A stretch of 64,000 nucleotides of DNA from an uncultured Allomuricauda sp. (GCF_947495325.1 NZ_CANLYK010000001.1:62001-126000), one strand, 5' to 3'; positions 7,973 through 17,678 are shown, counted from the stretch's first letter. Notes: generated from the letters alone by a model not told the origin. Numbers and translations are program-made.

Positions 7973-9868
7973 ATGTCCAAAGTAATTTCCCATAGTCTTT
8001 TTACGGAGTTTGATATCAATCTTTTTAAAGCTGGAAAGCATTTTAGACTTTATGATAAGTTGGGCTCCCATCTTTTGGAAGTAGACGGTGTAAAAGGCAC
8101 TTACTTTGCCGTTTGGGCTCCTTCCGCTAAATCAGTGGCCGTAATCGGAGATTTTAATTTCTGGGAGACAGGTGAACATCAATTAAATGTTAGATGGGAT
8201 GAAAGCGGTATTTGGGAAGGCTTTGTTCCAGGTGTTGACAAAGGCACCAAGTATAAATACAAAATCCAATCACACAATAATGATATTTGGACGGAGAAAG
8301 CAGATCCGTTTGGAAGATATTGCGAGCAACCTCCAAAGACCGCTTCCGTAGTTTGGGAAGCCAAATACAATTGGAAGGATAAAAATTGGATGGAAACACG
8401 CGAGTCCAAAAATGCTCTGGACAAGCCATATTCCGTCTACGAGGTACATTTGGGATCTTGGAAGAAGAAAAATGGATGGGAATCACTTTCTTACGTAGAA
8501 CTGGCAGATGAGCTTGTTGATTATGTTGCTGAAATGGGGTTTACCCATGTAGAATTCATGCCCATAATGGAATATCCATACGATCCTTCGTGGGGCTATC
8601 AACTAACAGGGTATTTCGCACCAACATCAAGATTTGGCAAGCCTCAGGATTTTAAGCTTCTGGTGGATAAATTTCATCAAAAAGGAATAGGTGTTATTTT
8701 GGATTGGGTACCATCCCACTTTCCAGAAGATGCTCATGGGCTTGGATTTTTCGATGGATCTCACCTTTATGAACACCCGGATAGGAGAAGAGGGTATCAT
8801 CCAGATTGGAAAAGTCTAATTTTCAATTATGGAAGAAATGAAGTACGGGCCTTTTTGATCAGCAATGCTATTTTTTGGTTGGATCAATATCATGTGGATG
8901 GGCTTCGGGTGGATGCGGTTGCTTCCATGTTGTATTTAGATTACTCTCGGGAAGATGGGGAATGGGAACCTAATATATATGGTAACAATGAAAATTTGGA
9001 AGCCATGTCCTTTCTACGTGAAATGAATACGGAAGTATATGCCAGTTTTAAAGGTGTACAGACCATTGCGGAGGAATCAACAGCTTTCACAGGAGTTTCC
9101 AAGCCCGTGGATTTAGGTGGTCTTGGTTTTGGTATGAAATGGATGATGGGTTGGATGCATGATACTTTAGAATTTTTCAAAAAAGAACCTATTCATAGGT
9201 CATATGATTTAAATGATATAACATTTAGTATGACCTATGCATTTACCGAAAATTTTATGCTACCATTTTCACACGATGAAGTGGTGTATGGAAAGCAATC
9301 ATTGTTATATCGAATGCCTGGAGATGAATGGCAGCGTTTTGCCAATTTAAGATTGCTGTTTGGTTATATGTTTACACATCCCGGAGGGAACCTGCTCTTT
9401 ATGGGTGCCGAGTTTGGACAATCTTCCGAATGGAACTTTCAAGAAAGTTTGGAATGGCATTTAACCCAGTATGATTTTCATTCCGGAATCCAAGAAGTAA
9501 TAAAGGATTTGAACAAGGTGTATAAAAATAACCCTGCATTGTACCAAAAGCAATTTAGTGAAGAAGGGTTTCAATGGATTGAATATAATGATCAGAAAAA
9601 CACGGTCATGACCTATATTAGAAAAGGTCTAGATCCAAAGGATGATTTAATTATTGCTTGCAACTTTACCCCAGTGCCGCGAGAAAATTATCGCGTGGGA
9701 GTCCCTAAAACAAAACAGCTAAAGTTGATTTTTAATAGTGATGATGCCAAATATGCTGGAAGTGGAATAGGCAAGAAAACATTGAAATCAACCACAACGG
9801 CATGGAATGGACATAAACAATCCGTGGTAATGACTCTTCCTCCGTTGAGTGTCGTAATTTATAGGTGA
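7973..9868 (+). CDS. glgB: 1,4-alpha-glucan branching enzyme
   Basis: 631-residue GlgB, which cuts alpha-1,4 chains and rejoins them as alpha-1,6 branches in glycogen; cytoplasmic. An N-terminal CBM48-like domain (GTYFAVWAPSAKSVAVIGDFN, about residues 42-62) precedes the GH13 barrel. Conserved regions are I DWVPSHF (244-250), II GLRVDAVAS with nucleophile D314, III IAEESTAF with acid/base E367, and IV FSHDEVVYG with H434/D435. Length fits family members with a single N-terminal domain. It is followed 95 bases later by a GH31 alpha-glucosidase on the same strand. No glgA or glgC is in the window. Confidence 0.96.
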   Translation: MSKVISHSLFTEFDINLFKAGKHFRLYDKLGSHLLEVDGVKGTYFAVWAPSAKSVAVIGDFNFWETGEHQLNVRWDESGIWEGFVPGVDKGTKYKYKIQSHNNDIWTEKADPFGRYCEQPPKTASVVWEAKYNWKDKNWMETRESKNALDKPYSVYEVHLGSWKKKNGWESLSYVELADELVDYVAEMGFTHVEFMPIMEYPYDPSWGYQLTGYFAPTSRFGKPQDFKLLVDKFHQKGIGVILDWVPSHFPEDAHGLGFFDGSHLYEHPDRRRGYHPDWKSLIFNYGRNEVRAFLISNAIFWLDQYHVDGLRVDAVASMLYLDYSREDGEWEPNIYGNNENLEAMSFLREMNTEVYASFKGVQTIAEESTAFTGVSKPVDLGGLGFGMKWMMGWMHDTLEFFKKEPIHRSYDLNDITFSMTYAFTENFMLPFSHDEVVYGKQSLLYRMPGDEWQRFANLRLLFGYMFTHPGGNLLFMGAEFGQSSEWNFQESLEWHLTQYDFHSGIQEVIKDLNKVYKNNPALYQKQFSEEGFQWIEYNDQKNTVMTYIRKGLDPKDDLIIACNFTPVPRENYRVGVPKTKQLKLIFNSDDAKYAGSGIGKKTLKSTTTAWNGHKQSVVMTLPPLSVVIYR

Positions 9869-9963
9869 AACAATCACTATAAGGTTATAGTATCAGATGT
9901 TTTGAACATCTTTTTAATTTCTCACCCTAATGTCTTTCTTTTGTTAGTCTTAATACGCCAATA

Positions 9964-12363
9964 ATGATTACCAATACCGAAATAGAAAAAAGAGGTAACC
10001 AGTACCCCAATCATATCGTTGAGTTTAAACAGGAAAACGACAAGCTTTTCTTCACGACCCAAAATGGTGTTATTTTAGAAATTACCATTTTGCGTGATAG
10101 TGCAATTCGTTTTAGGTATGCAACGGAACATGTTTTTGAACCTGATTTTTCATATGCGATAAGTGATGATGTAAGTTTAGGTTATAATGACTTGGATGTA
10201 AAGGATGAGATTCCGGAATATGTTATAACTACCTCAAAAATCAAAATTCGTGTCAACAAATCAAATTTGAAGGTCCAAATTGTGGATTTAGAAGATAAGG
10301 TGATTATTGATGATGAATTGGGATTTCACTGGGAGGAGAATTATAACTATGGTGGCAACATTGTCAAGATGGGTAAAGTTTGTCATTCTGGAGAGAGTTA
10401 TTACGGAATGGGAGACAAGGCCTCGCATACCAATTTAAAGGGAAAACGGGTAAATAATTGGGCCACGGATTCCTACGCTTATGGAAAAGATCAAGAACCG
10501 TTATATAAGTCAATACCGTTTTATGTAGGATTAAAGGAAGAGATGGCCTATGGCGTTTTCTTTGATAATTCCTTTAGTACCTATTTTGACTTCGCTAACG
10601 AAAAAAGAAATGTGACCAGTTTTTGGGCCGATGGAGGGGAAATGAACTATTATTTCTTTTACGGCCCCAAAATGAATCAAGTTGTGGAAGCCTACACCGA
10701 TTTGACAGGTCTTCCTGAGTTACCGCCTTTATGGGCATTGGGGTTTCATCAATCGAAATGGAGCTATTACCCGGAAAAGAAAGTAAAAGATATTGCATCA
10801 ACCTTTAGAAAGCTAAAGATCCCTTGTGATGCCATTTACTTGGATATTGATTATATGGAGGGGTTTCGTTGTTTTACATGGGATAATAAGCACTTTCCCA
10901 ATCCAAAGAAAATGATTGAAGAATTGGAGGAAGATGGTTTTAAGACCATTACCATGATAGATCCGGGAATAAAAATAGATAGGGACTATTGGGTGTATCA
11001 ACAAGCCATGGATAACGGATTCTTTTGCCGCAGGGCAGATGGTCCCCATTTTAAAGGTAAGGTATGGCCTGGAGAATGTAAGTTTCCAGATTTTACAGAT
11101 CCAGAAGTACGTGAATGGTGGGCCGGTTTGTATAAGGAGATGATTGCAGATATGGGAGTAAAAGGCGTTTGGAACGATATGAATGAACCAGCCATAATGG
11201 AAGTCCCTTCAAAAACTGCAAACCTTGATGTAAGACATGATTATGATGGACACCCGTGCAGCCATAGAAAAGCGCACAATGTGTATGGCATGCAAATGGT
11301 TCGCGCTACTTACGAAGGCGTAAAAAAATTCATGTTCCCACGAAGGCCCTTTGTATTGACACGGGCCGCATATTCAGGAACCCAAAGGTATTGCGCAACC
11401 TGGACCGGTGATAACGTAGCAACTTGGGAGCACCTATGGATTGCGAATGTGCAGATGCAACGGATGTGTATGAGCGGTTATTCTTTTGTGGGTTCAGATA
11501 TTGGTGGGTTTGCAGAACAACCTAACGGGGAATTATTTGCAAGATGGATGCAATTAGCAATTTTCCACCCATTTTGCAGGGTGCATTCTAGTGGTGATCA
11601 TGGAGACCAAGAACCTTGGTCTTTTGGAGATGAGATAACGGATATTGTTAGAAAATATATAGAACTCCGCTACCAGTTACTGCCCTATTTGTACACCATG
11701 TTTTACAAGTACATAAGCAGTGGACTTCCAATGCTTCAATCTTTGGTCTTTTATGACCAAGAAGACACGCAAACCCATTTTAGAACTGATGAGTTTCTTT
11801 TTGGCGAGCAAATTTTGGTATGCCCGGTGCAAGAGCCCAATGCCCAAGGAAGACGCATGTACTTTCCTAAAGGAAAATGGTACAACTACTGGACAGATGA
11901 GGTGATTTCTGGAGGGGTGGAAAAATGGGTGTCCGCAGAAATAGAAATAATTCCGCTGTTTGTAAAAGAAGGAGCCATGGTTCCCAAATATCCAATACAA
12001 CAATATGTGGGGGAAAAGGAAATCAAGGAACTTCAAATAGATGTGTATTTCAAGGAAGGAATTGAAAACTCAGAAGTTTATGAGGATCAGCAAGATGGTT
12101 ATGATTACAAAAAAGGGCGCTACAGTCTAAGGAAGTTCAGATCACGCGGCAAGGCGAACGAATTGATTATTCAACAGTTCAAAGATGGAAATTTCATCAC
12201 TTCCTATGAAAAATTCACCCTAACATTCCATGGTTTACCCTTTGAAATTGGTATTGTAGAGTTGGATAACGAAGTAGTTAAGCCAGAAGATATCAAACTT
12301 AACGGAAACAATACCATTGAAGTGAGCAAGGATTTTACCGAACTTCATTTAGTTGGAAAATAA
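9964..12363 (+). CDS. GH31 alpha-glucosidase
   Basis: 799-residue glycoside hydrolase family 31 enzyme, a retaining alpha-glucosidase or related enzyme. The N-terminal beta-sandwich leads into the (beta/alpha)8 barrel with IYLDIDYMEGFRCFTWD (about 291-307), nucleophile D405 in GVWNDMNEPAIM and acid/base D483 in TWTGDNVATW. There is no signal peptide, suggesting cytoplasmic action on imported or stored alpha-glucans. Its place directly after glgB suggests a role in glycogen or maltodextrin turnover. Substrate specificity (alpha-1,4, alpha-1,3, alpha-1,6) cannot be told from motifs alone. Confidence 0.92.
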   Translation: MITNTEIEKRGNQYPNHIVEFKQENDKLFFTTQNGVILEITILRDSAIRFRYATEHVFEPDFSYAISDDVSLGYNDLDVKDEIPEYVITTSKIKIRVNKSNLKVQIVDLEDKVIIDDELGFHWEENYNYGGNIVKMGKVCHSGESYYGMGDKASHTNLKGKRVNNWATDSYAYGKDQEPLYKSIPFYVGLKEEMAYGVFFDNSFSTYFDFANEKRNVTSFWADGGEMNYYFFYGPKMNQVVEAYTDLTGLPELPPLWALGFHQSKWSYYPEKKVKDIASTFRKLKIPCDAIYLDIDYMEGFRCFTWDNKHFPNPKKMIEELEEDGFKTITMIDPGIKIDRDYWVYQQAMDNGFFCRRADGPHFKGKVWPGECKFPDFTDPEVREWWAGLYKEMIADMGVKGVWNDMNEPAIMEVPSKTANLDVRHDYDGHPCSHRKAHNVYGMQMVRATYEGVKKFMFPRRPFVLTRAAYSGTQRYCATWTGDNVATWEHLWIANVQMQRMCMSGYSFVGSDIGGFAEQPNGELFARWMQLAIFHPFCRVHSSGDHGDQEPWSFGDEITDIVRKYIELRYQLLPYLYTMFYKYISSGLPMLQSLVFYDQEDTQTHFRTDEFLFGEQILVCPVQEPNAQGRRMYFPKGKWYNYWTDEVISGGVEKWVSAEIEIIPLFVKEGAMVPKYPIQQYVGEKEIKELQIDVYFKEGIENSEVYEDQQDGYDYKKGRYSLRKFRSRGKANELIIQQFKDGNFITSYEKFTLTFHGLPFEIGIVELDNEVVKPEDIKLNGNNTIEVSKDFTELHLVGK

Positions 12364-12405
12364 TTTTTTGTAATTTACCTTCACTAAACACCATTAATTA
12401 ATAAA

Positions 12406-13215
12406 ATGAAGAGATTAATTCTAACAGTCGCAATTTTTATAGCTGTGGCTGCATGTAAAACAAATCCTTTTACAGGGAAAAGCACGCTCAACTTCTATCC
12501 CAATAGCCAAATTTTTCCAATGGCTTTTGCGCAGTACGATAGTTTTTTGACAGAAAATAAGGTGGTTACGGGAACCTCCGAGGCCCAAATGATTACAAAT
12601 GTTGGTCAGCGAATAGCCTCGGCTGCAGAGCGCTGGTTGGACGCAAATGGATATCCTGGATATTTAAAAGAGTATAAGTGGGAGTATAATCTGGTAAATG
12701 ATGAAACAGTGAATGCTTGGTGTATGCCAGGAGGTAAAATAGTATTCTACACAGGAATATTACCAATAACCCAAACAGAGACAGGCGTTGCCGTTGTAAT
12801 GGGACATGAAGTGGCCCATGCCTTGGCAGATCATGGAGCACAACGTATGAGTGCGGGAATGGTTCAACAAATAGGAGCCGTTGCAGGTAATGTGGCCATT
12901 AAGGATCCTGAAAAACGAAACATGTTCAACCAAGCTTACGGTTTGGGGTCTACAGTAGGAGTAATGCTTCCATTTAGCAGAAGTCATGAAACCGAGGCAG
13001 ATAGAATAGGGTTACAGATTATGGCCATTGCTGGGTATAACCCAGATGAAGCAGCTGAACTATGGAAAAGAATGAAGGCCAATGCAGGAGGAGAAGCTCC
13101 ACCAGAGTTTATGAGTACACACCCTTCTAATGACACAAGAATAAATAATTTAACAGCTTGGGCGCCTGCCGCAAAGCAGGAGGCTGCAAAATACGGAGTA
13201 ACATCATTTAAATAA
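12406..13215 (+). CDS. M48 family metallopeptidase, lipoprotein (LoiP/BepA-like)
   Basis: 269-residue zinc peptidase with lipoprotein signal (AVAAC, lipidated C17) followed by KTNPFTGKSTLNF, a common start in this family. The HExxH motif is H134-E135-VA-H138, and the third ligand is E195 in SRSHETEADRIGL, the standard M48C pattern. Probably a periplasmic-face outer-membrane protease for protein quality control, like LoiP/YggG or the peptidase domain of BepA. No TPR domain follows, so it is the short form. It starts 42 bases after the GH31 gene. Confidence 0.9.
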   Translation: MKRLILTVAIFIAVAACKTNPFTGKSTLNFYPNSQIFPMAFAQYDSFLTENKVVTGTSEAQMITNVGQRIASAAERWLDANGYPGYLKEYKWEYNLVNDETVNAWCMPGGKIVFYTGILPITQTETGVAVVMGHEVAHALADHGAQRMSAGMVQQIGAVAGNVAIKDPEKRNMFNQAYGLGSTVGVMLPFSRSHETEADRIGLQIMAIAGYNPDEAAELWKRMKANAGGEAPPEFMSTHPSNDTRINNLTAWAPAAKQEAAKYGVTSFK

Positions 13216-13237
13216 GCAATTGACCAACTAACCTTTA

Positions 13238-13301
13238 ATGCCATTTAGAGCGAAGCAAGAATTTCAAACGATTTTTTTGCTTGGTTTTAGGTGGCATTTT
13301 T
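13238..13301 (+). other. Possible two-tier hairpin after the M48 gene
   Basis: Nested inverted repeats: outer ATGCCA/TGGCAT (13238-13243 with 13292-13297) and inner AAGCAA/TTGCTT (13253-13258 with 13277-13282), ending in a T-run. It could be a weak terminator between the peptidase and MFS genes, but internal loops are large. Confidence 0.3.
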
Positions 13302-13313
13302 TAGTAAAATACT

Positions 13314-14639
13314 ATGGCACGAGCATTGGCACTAAAAGGAAGCAAAAAATTATTGAATGCTTGGGCTTTTTACGATTGGGCAAACTCAGTATATAGTTTG
13401 GTCATTTCATCTGCCATTTTCCCTATTTTTTATGGTGCATTGTTCCGTGTGGCAGAGATTGAAAAAGTGACCATTTTTGGCGGTGAAATTGCTAGAGCAC
13501 CATTAATCAGTTATGTTACCTCACTGGCGTTTGTTTTTATAGCCATTATAACTCCTTTGGTTTCGGGAATAGCTGATTATTTGGGGAACAAAAAGATTTT
13601 TCTCAAGTTTTTCTGTTACTTGGGTGCGGCATCGTGCATTGGACTCTATTGGTTTTCCTTGGAAAACATCTATTTTGGTTTGGTCTGTTATTTCTTTGGA
13701 TTGGTGGGGTTTTGGGTGAGCTTCGCTATAAATAACTCCTATTTACCGGACATTGCCTTCCCAGAACAGCAAGATAAGGTAAGTGCAAAAGGATTCTCAC
13801 TGGGTTATATTGGAAGTGTAATCTTACTTGTATTTAATCTGGCAATGGTTATGCAACCTGCGGTTTTTGGTATTACGGATAGTGGAGGGGAAGTTGCAGA
13901 AATAAAAGCCATGAAATATTCCTTTATCTCTGTTGGAATTTGGTGGATTTTGTTCAGCCAATACACTTTTTTACATCTTCCAAAGGGATATAAACGAGAA
14001 GGAGCACGGACCAATATTGTTCTTAACGGATTTCGGGAATTGCAAAGTGTCTGGAAACAGTTAGGCTCTGAAACTCGTCTTAAACGTTACTTAGGAGCAT
14101 TTTTTGTTTACAGTATGGCCGTACAGACCATCATGTTGATTGCTACGTATTTTGGGGAAGAAGAAATCAATTGGGGAACGGATAGTGAAAGAACAACCGG
14201 ACTTATCATTAGCATTTTGGTCATTCAGATTGTAGCTATTTTGGGAGCAACCGTTACGGCTTTTGCCTCCAAGGCATATGGGAACATTAAAACCCTTATC
14301 GTAATTAATATTTTTTGGATTTTACTGTGCGTATATGCCTATTTTTTGCAAACTCCAATGGATTTTTATATTGCTGCTGGTCTGGTAGGTATTGTTATGG
14401 GTGGAATACAGGCGCTTTCTCGTTCCACATACTCCAAATTTTTGCCAGAAACCACAGATACTACATCTTTTTTTAGCTTTTATGATGTAGCTGAAAAAAT
14501 TGGAATCGTAATAGGAACATTTTTATACGGCGCGATTGCGCAACTCACAGGAAGTATGAGGGACAGTACTATCTTCTTAGGATTGTTCTTTTTGATTGGA
14601 GTTCTTTTACTTCTAAGGGTCAATAAACCTAAAAATTAA
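13314..14639 (+). CDS. MFS transporter, UMF1 / Atg22-like family
   Basis: 441-residue polytopic membrane protein with about twelve hydrophobic segments. The N-terminal motif LLNAWAFYDWANSVYSLVISSAIFPIFY and later GIVMGGIQALSRSTYSKFLPE are characteristic of the UMF1 (Atg22-like) group of the major facilitator superfamily. Bacterial members are unassigned effluxers; yeast Atg22 exports amino acids from the vacuole. The substrate is unknown here. It stands alone, with a minus-strand terminator directly after it. Confidence 0.88.
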   Translation: MARALALKGSKKLLNAWAFYDWANSVYSLVISSAIFPIFYGALFRVAEIEKVTIFGGEIARAPLISYVTSLAFVFIAIITPLVSGIADYLGNKKIFLKFFCYLGAASCIGLYWFSLENIYFGLVCYFFGLVGFWVSFAINNSYLPDIAFPEQQDKVSAKGFSLGYIGSVILLVFNLAMVMQPAVFGITDSGGEVAEIKAMKYSFISVGIWWILFSQYTFLHLPKGYKREGARTNIVLNGFRELQSVWKQLGSETRLKRYLGAFFVYSMAVQTIMLIATYFGEEEINWGTDSERTTGLIISILVIQIVAILGATVTAFASKAYGNIKTLIVINIFWILLCVYAYFLQTPMDFYIAAGLVGIVMGGIQALSRSTYSKFLPETTDTTSFFSFYDVAEKIGIVIGTFLYGAIAQLTGSMRDSTIFLGLFFLIGVLLLLRVNKPKN

Positions 14640-14668
14640 AAAAAGCCGCTACTTTATGTAACGACTTT
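14638..14668 (-). terminator. Rho-independent terminator of the sigma-repeat operon
   Basis: On the minus strand an 8-bp stem with two G-U pairs (14665-14658 with 14652-14645) around a 5-base loop is followed by a T-run (14644-14638). On the plus strand the two wobble pairs become C-A mismatches, so it fits the minus-strand operon. Confidence 0.6.
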
Positions 14669-14723
14669 CTTATTTTGATTGATGTTGATTTAGTTGTTTT
14701 TTGATTAGTGATAAACTCCTAAT

Positions 14724-15449
14724 TTATCCTTCAGAAATATCTCCAGAACCTGAAGATTTGGTAGCCACCTTTGTTGGATTCCCACGATAACGAATGTCAC
14801 CAGATCCATAAACCCGGGCATCGATAGCCTGTTTTGCAGTTACCTTTATATCAGCAGACCCAGATACTTGGGCTTCTACATTTTCAGCTTCCAAATCATA
14901 GGCTTTAATATCTCCCGAACCTGAGGCCCGAACTTTAAAATTTACCGTTTTTCCTTCCAAATTAATGTCGCCAGACCCAGATATGGAGGCTTCAACAGAT
15001 GTTGCATCTATGATAAGGGAAATATCCCCAGACCCAGAGATTTTGGTTGTAAAGTTATCCGATTTTAGTGTTGTTTTACTTACGATATCACCAGAACCAG
15101 AAAGGGTTGCTGCGTTTATGCTTTCAACAGGAACGGTAATTTGTATACCATTGTTCCATGTGGAGGGTCTTAGGTTCACGCCTTTTTCTGTTTTAAGGAT
15201 CAGTTTTCCATCTTTTACTTCAGTTTTAATATATTCCAATAAATTGGACTCTCCCCTCAAAGTAAGCTCTCCTTCGTTGCCATCTACAAACTCTACATCA
15301 AACCAGCCTGCCAATGCCACCGCATCATATTCCCCTACGGAACGTTCAATGGTAACTATATTTCCATTTCCCTTAACTCTTTTCCCCCATTGGGCGTTTG
15401 TAATAGCCACAATTGATAGTGCCAATCCTAGTGTGATAAATTTTTTCAT
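14724..15449 (-). CDS. Secreted GIN-domain (DUF2807) repeat protein
   Basis: 241-residue protein with signal peptide (MKKFITLGLALSIVAITNA, then QWGKRVKGNGNIVT). The mature part is a DUF2807 'head GIN' domain: a ladder of seven repeats centred on GSGDI or a close variant (GSADI, YGSGDI), about 20 residues apart, from about residue 118 to the C-terminus. Such ladders fold as right-handed beta-helices. It is the last gene of a four-gene operon with an ECF sigma factor, a putative anti-sigma factor and a related DYG-repeat protein. Periplasmic or surface location; role unknown. Confidence 0.85.
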   Translation of the reverse strand: MKKFITLGLALSIVAITNAQWGKRVKGNGNIVTIERSVGEYDAVALAGWFDVEFVDGNEGELTLRGESNLLEYIKTEVKDGKLILKTEKGVNLRPSTWNNGIQITVPVESINAATLSGSGDIVSKTTLKSDNFTTKISGSGDISLIIDATSVEASISGSGDINLEGKTVNFKVRASGSGDIKAYDLEAENVEAQVSGSADIKVTAKQAIDARVYGSGDIRYRGNPTKVATKSSGSGDISEG

Positions 15450-15485
15450 GATCGTGTTTTAATTTCTGTTTTTTGATTTGACTTT

Positions 15486-16580
15486 TCAATTTTGATAAAA
15501 AGTGATTCCACCGTAATCACTGGATATGTAAACAACGTTACCGGAGTTATCACTGCCATAGTATCCGTTGTAATATTTTTCGGTTGATTTTTCTTTACTA
15601 ACCTGGATTTCGAAATTTTCCGTTCCACTTACACCGGCATACTCTGTTGAAATTTCAAAATCAAAATGATAATCAGGATGGTACCCAATCTTGATACCTG
15701 TATAATCGGTTTTGATATTTAGGTCACCGGCATCAGGGGCCATCTGGCCAATTTTGAAAGACCCATAATCTGAGGTTATGGCAACATCTCCATGGACGGT
15801 TCCCAATTTTACACCAATATAGTCTCCATTTCCTTTTACGCTATTAACTTCATCCACTTGAATGGAACCATAATCGCTGTTATAGTCCAGATCTTCCATT
15901 TTTTTGATTATGGCATTGGTATAATCCGCTCTTACGATCAAATTACCTGCTTTTTCAACAGTGAACCCTGAGTAATCGGCAATAATCTCGCCGCTGTTTA
16001 TGAATTCAAAGTTTGAACGAGATGTATAATCAAACCTAAGCTCGTTGTTTCGCCCCCTTAACTCACCTACATCAATTTTACCATAATCGCAATTAATTTT
16101 GGCATGGCCATCAATACGGTTCAAATAAATGTTGCCGTAATCGTTACTAAGGTTGATGTTGTTCTTTACAGGTAGTTTAATGGTGTAGTTTACCTGAACA
16201 TTTACATTGTTACGCTTACCCCATTTCCATCCCCAGTTGTTTTCCTTCTCTCCAAATAGGGTTCTTGCTGAAACCAGGTTACTGCTTGTTTCGAAATCAA
16301 TATCAATTTCATTCAATCTACTCTGAACCTTTTCCTCATTATTACCATTGGTTTTAATGTGGACTTCAATAACCACCCTATTTTCATTCCAAGAAGTGAT
16401 ATTAAGATTACCGTAGCTGTTTTTTACCTTAAAAAGAGCGTTGGCATTTACACTGAACTCTTTTTTAATGGTTTTTTCCTTGGTGTATTTTCCACCCATT
16501 TTGCCTGTAGTGGCACCCAAGGAAAGGGGAATTAGGGTTAATGCCATTAAGACATATTTATATAGTAATGTTTTCATCAT
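15486..16580 (-). CDS. Secreted DUF4097-like beta-ladder protein
   Basis: 364-residue secreted protein with a signal peptide ending around LSLGA. About ten rungs carry the pattern S/A/T-D-Y-G/T-x-I (for example SDYGNIYL, CDYGKIDV, ADYTNAII, SDYGSIQV, SDYGSFKI, TDYTGIKI, SDYGGITF), spaced about 20 residues. This is the DUF4097/putative adhesin-type beta-helix. Its start overlaps the end of the upstream membrane protein gene by about 20 bases, indicating translational coupling. ATG codons at 16580 and 16577 are both possible. Probably periplasmic; the function is unknown. Confidence 0.8.
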   Translation of the reverse strand: MMKTLLYKYVLMALTLIPLSLGATTGKMGGKYTKEKTIKKEFSVNANALFKVKNSYGNLNITSWNENRVVIEVHIKTNGNNEEKVQSRLNEIDIDFETSSNLVSARTLFGEKENNWGWKWGKRNNVNVQVNYTIKLPVKNNINLSNDYGNIYLNRIDGHAKINCDYGKIDVGELRGRNNELRFDYTSRSNFEFINSGEIIADYSGFTVEKAGNLIVRADYTNAIIKKMEDLDYNSDYGSIQVDEVNSVKGNGDYIGVKLGTVHGDVAITSDYGSFKIGQMAPDAGDLNIKTDYTGIKIGYHPDYHFDFEISTEYAGVSGTENFEIQVSKEKSTEKYYNGYYGSDNSGNVVYISSDYGGITFYQN

Positions 16581-17118
16581 TGTATGAGTTTAAATTTTTA
16601 ATATTTTCAATATTGGTCAATACTTCTTGTAAAAGATCAATTCTGGTTTGAAAGTTCGTTATCATCGCATTTAAAATGATTTTACTGTTTCCACCATTGA
16701 TAAGTTCCTGCTCCAGAGTTAAATAATTGGTTTCAAGCTTATCCAATTGAAGTAAAGTATCTTCAACCAGTTTTGCGGTTTCAAGAGATTTCTCATCCTT
16801 TAACAATTGTACCTGTTCTTCAATAAGGCTGGCAAAATAGAATTCTGTTTTGGAGACTTCTGGTGAAATTTCCACTACTTGCTCCTTGATAGATGGTCTT
16901 GTATTGAATACAGTAAGACCCAAAAGACAAACAAGTGCTATGGATGCGGCAATGGACAGCGGTTTCCACCAAGCCGTTTTTTGCTTCTGTAATGTAACAA
17001 CACCATTGGCATGCCCTAACTTTTCTATAAAACGTTCGTGGTGACCATTTTTTGGCTCCTCAAAGTCAAAATCCCCTTGAAGCCTTTCAAACAATCTATC
17101 TAAATTATCGTTACTCAT
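16558..17118 (-). CDS. Single-pass membrane protein, probable anti-sigma factor
   Basis: 186-residue protein with a cytoplasmic N-terminus of about 48 residues (LDRLFERLQGDFDFEEPK), one membrane helix (about residues 50-68, SIAASIALVCLLGLTVF) and a helical, coiled-coil-prone outer part rich in Leu, Glu and Gln. It lies two bases after the ECF sigma gene and overlaps the next gene. By position and topology it is likely the cognate anti-sigma factor. It lacks the H-x3-C-x2-C zinc motif of ZAS anti-sigma factors, and no named domain is recognised. Confidence 0.65.
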   Translation of the reverse strand: MSNDNLDRLFERLQGDFDFEEPKNGHHERFIEKLGHANGVVTLQKQKTAWWKPLSIAASIALVCLLGLTVFNTRPSIKEQVVEISPEVSKTEFYFASLIEEQVQLLKDEKSLETAKLVEDTLLQLDKLETNYLTLEQELINGGNSKIILNAMITNFQTRIDLLQEVLTNIENIKNLNSYNDENITI

Positions 17119-17120
17119 AA

Positions 17121-17678
17121 TTAAGCATTTACGGTCAATTTTTTTCTCAAACTTTCTTTAGCTCGCGATATTGTTGTTCTACAATTTGCGTAGCTGATAT
17201 TCATTATGTCACTTATTTCCTCATAATCGTACCCTTCAATTAAATGTAAGGTCAAAGAAACTCTGTAATTATCTTTTAAACTTTTCATGGTTTCCATCAC
17301 TTTTTGAGCCTTCAGTTCAGTATAACCATTGTGATTCAAAGAAACTTCATCATTATCTTCGACCTTGTACATTACTTCATCTAGATCAACAGCTCTATTT
17401 TTTTGCTGCTTTTTGTAATGATATATACTGTTGTTTATCACAATGCGCTTTAACCATGCCCCAAAGGCTACATCTCCTTTAAATGTGTGCAGTTTCGTAA
17501 ACGCGTTCAGAAACGATTCCTGCATTACATCTTCAGCTTCAGCGGAGTCCTTTACAATCCTAAAAGCTACATTGTACATAGCTTTATAGTACCTATTGTA
17601 AATTTCCAATTGTGCGCTTTGTTTTCCTTTTAAGCACGATTGAAGCAGTGCATCAGTATGTTCATTTTGGTGGCTCAA
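17121..17678 (-). CDS. RNA polymerase ECF sigma factor
   Basis: 185-residue sigma-70 family protein of the extracytoplasmic-function type. Region 2 includes YNVAFRIVKDSAEAEDVMQESFLNAFTKL (about 34-62). Region 4 holds a helix-turn-helix around GYDYEEISDIMNISYANCRTTISRAKESLR (about 148-178). It is first in an operon with a membrane protein and two secreted beta-ladder proteins, so it probably controls an envelope-stress or surface regulon and its own operon. Target promoters cannot be read from this window. Confidence 0.92.
   Translation of the reverse strand: MSHQNEHTDALLQSCLKGKQSAQLEIYNRYYKAMYNVAFRIVKDSAEAEDVMQESFLNAFTKLHTFKGDVAFGAWLKRIVINNSIYHYKKQQKNRAVDLDEVMYKVEDNDEVSLNHNGYTELKAQKVMETMKSLKDNYRVSLTLHLIEGYDYEEISDIMNISYANCRTTISRAKESLRKKLTVNA

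Noticed and set aside
13238-13301. Riboswitch or small RNA between the M48 and MFS genes
   Set aside because: Only two short, widely spaced inverted repeats are seen; no known riboswitch motif. Listed only as a weak hairpin.
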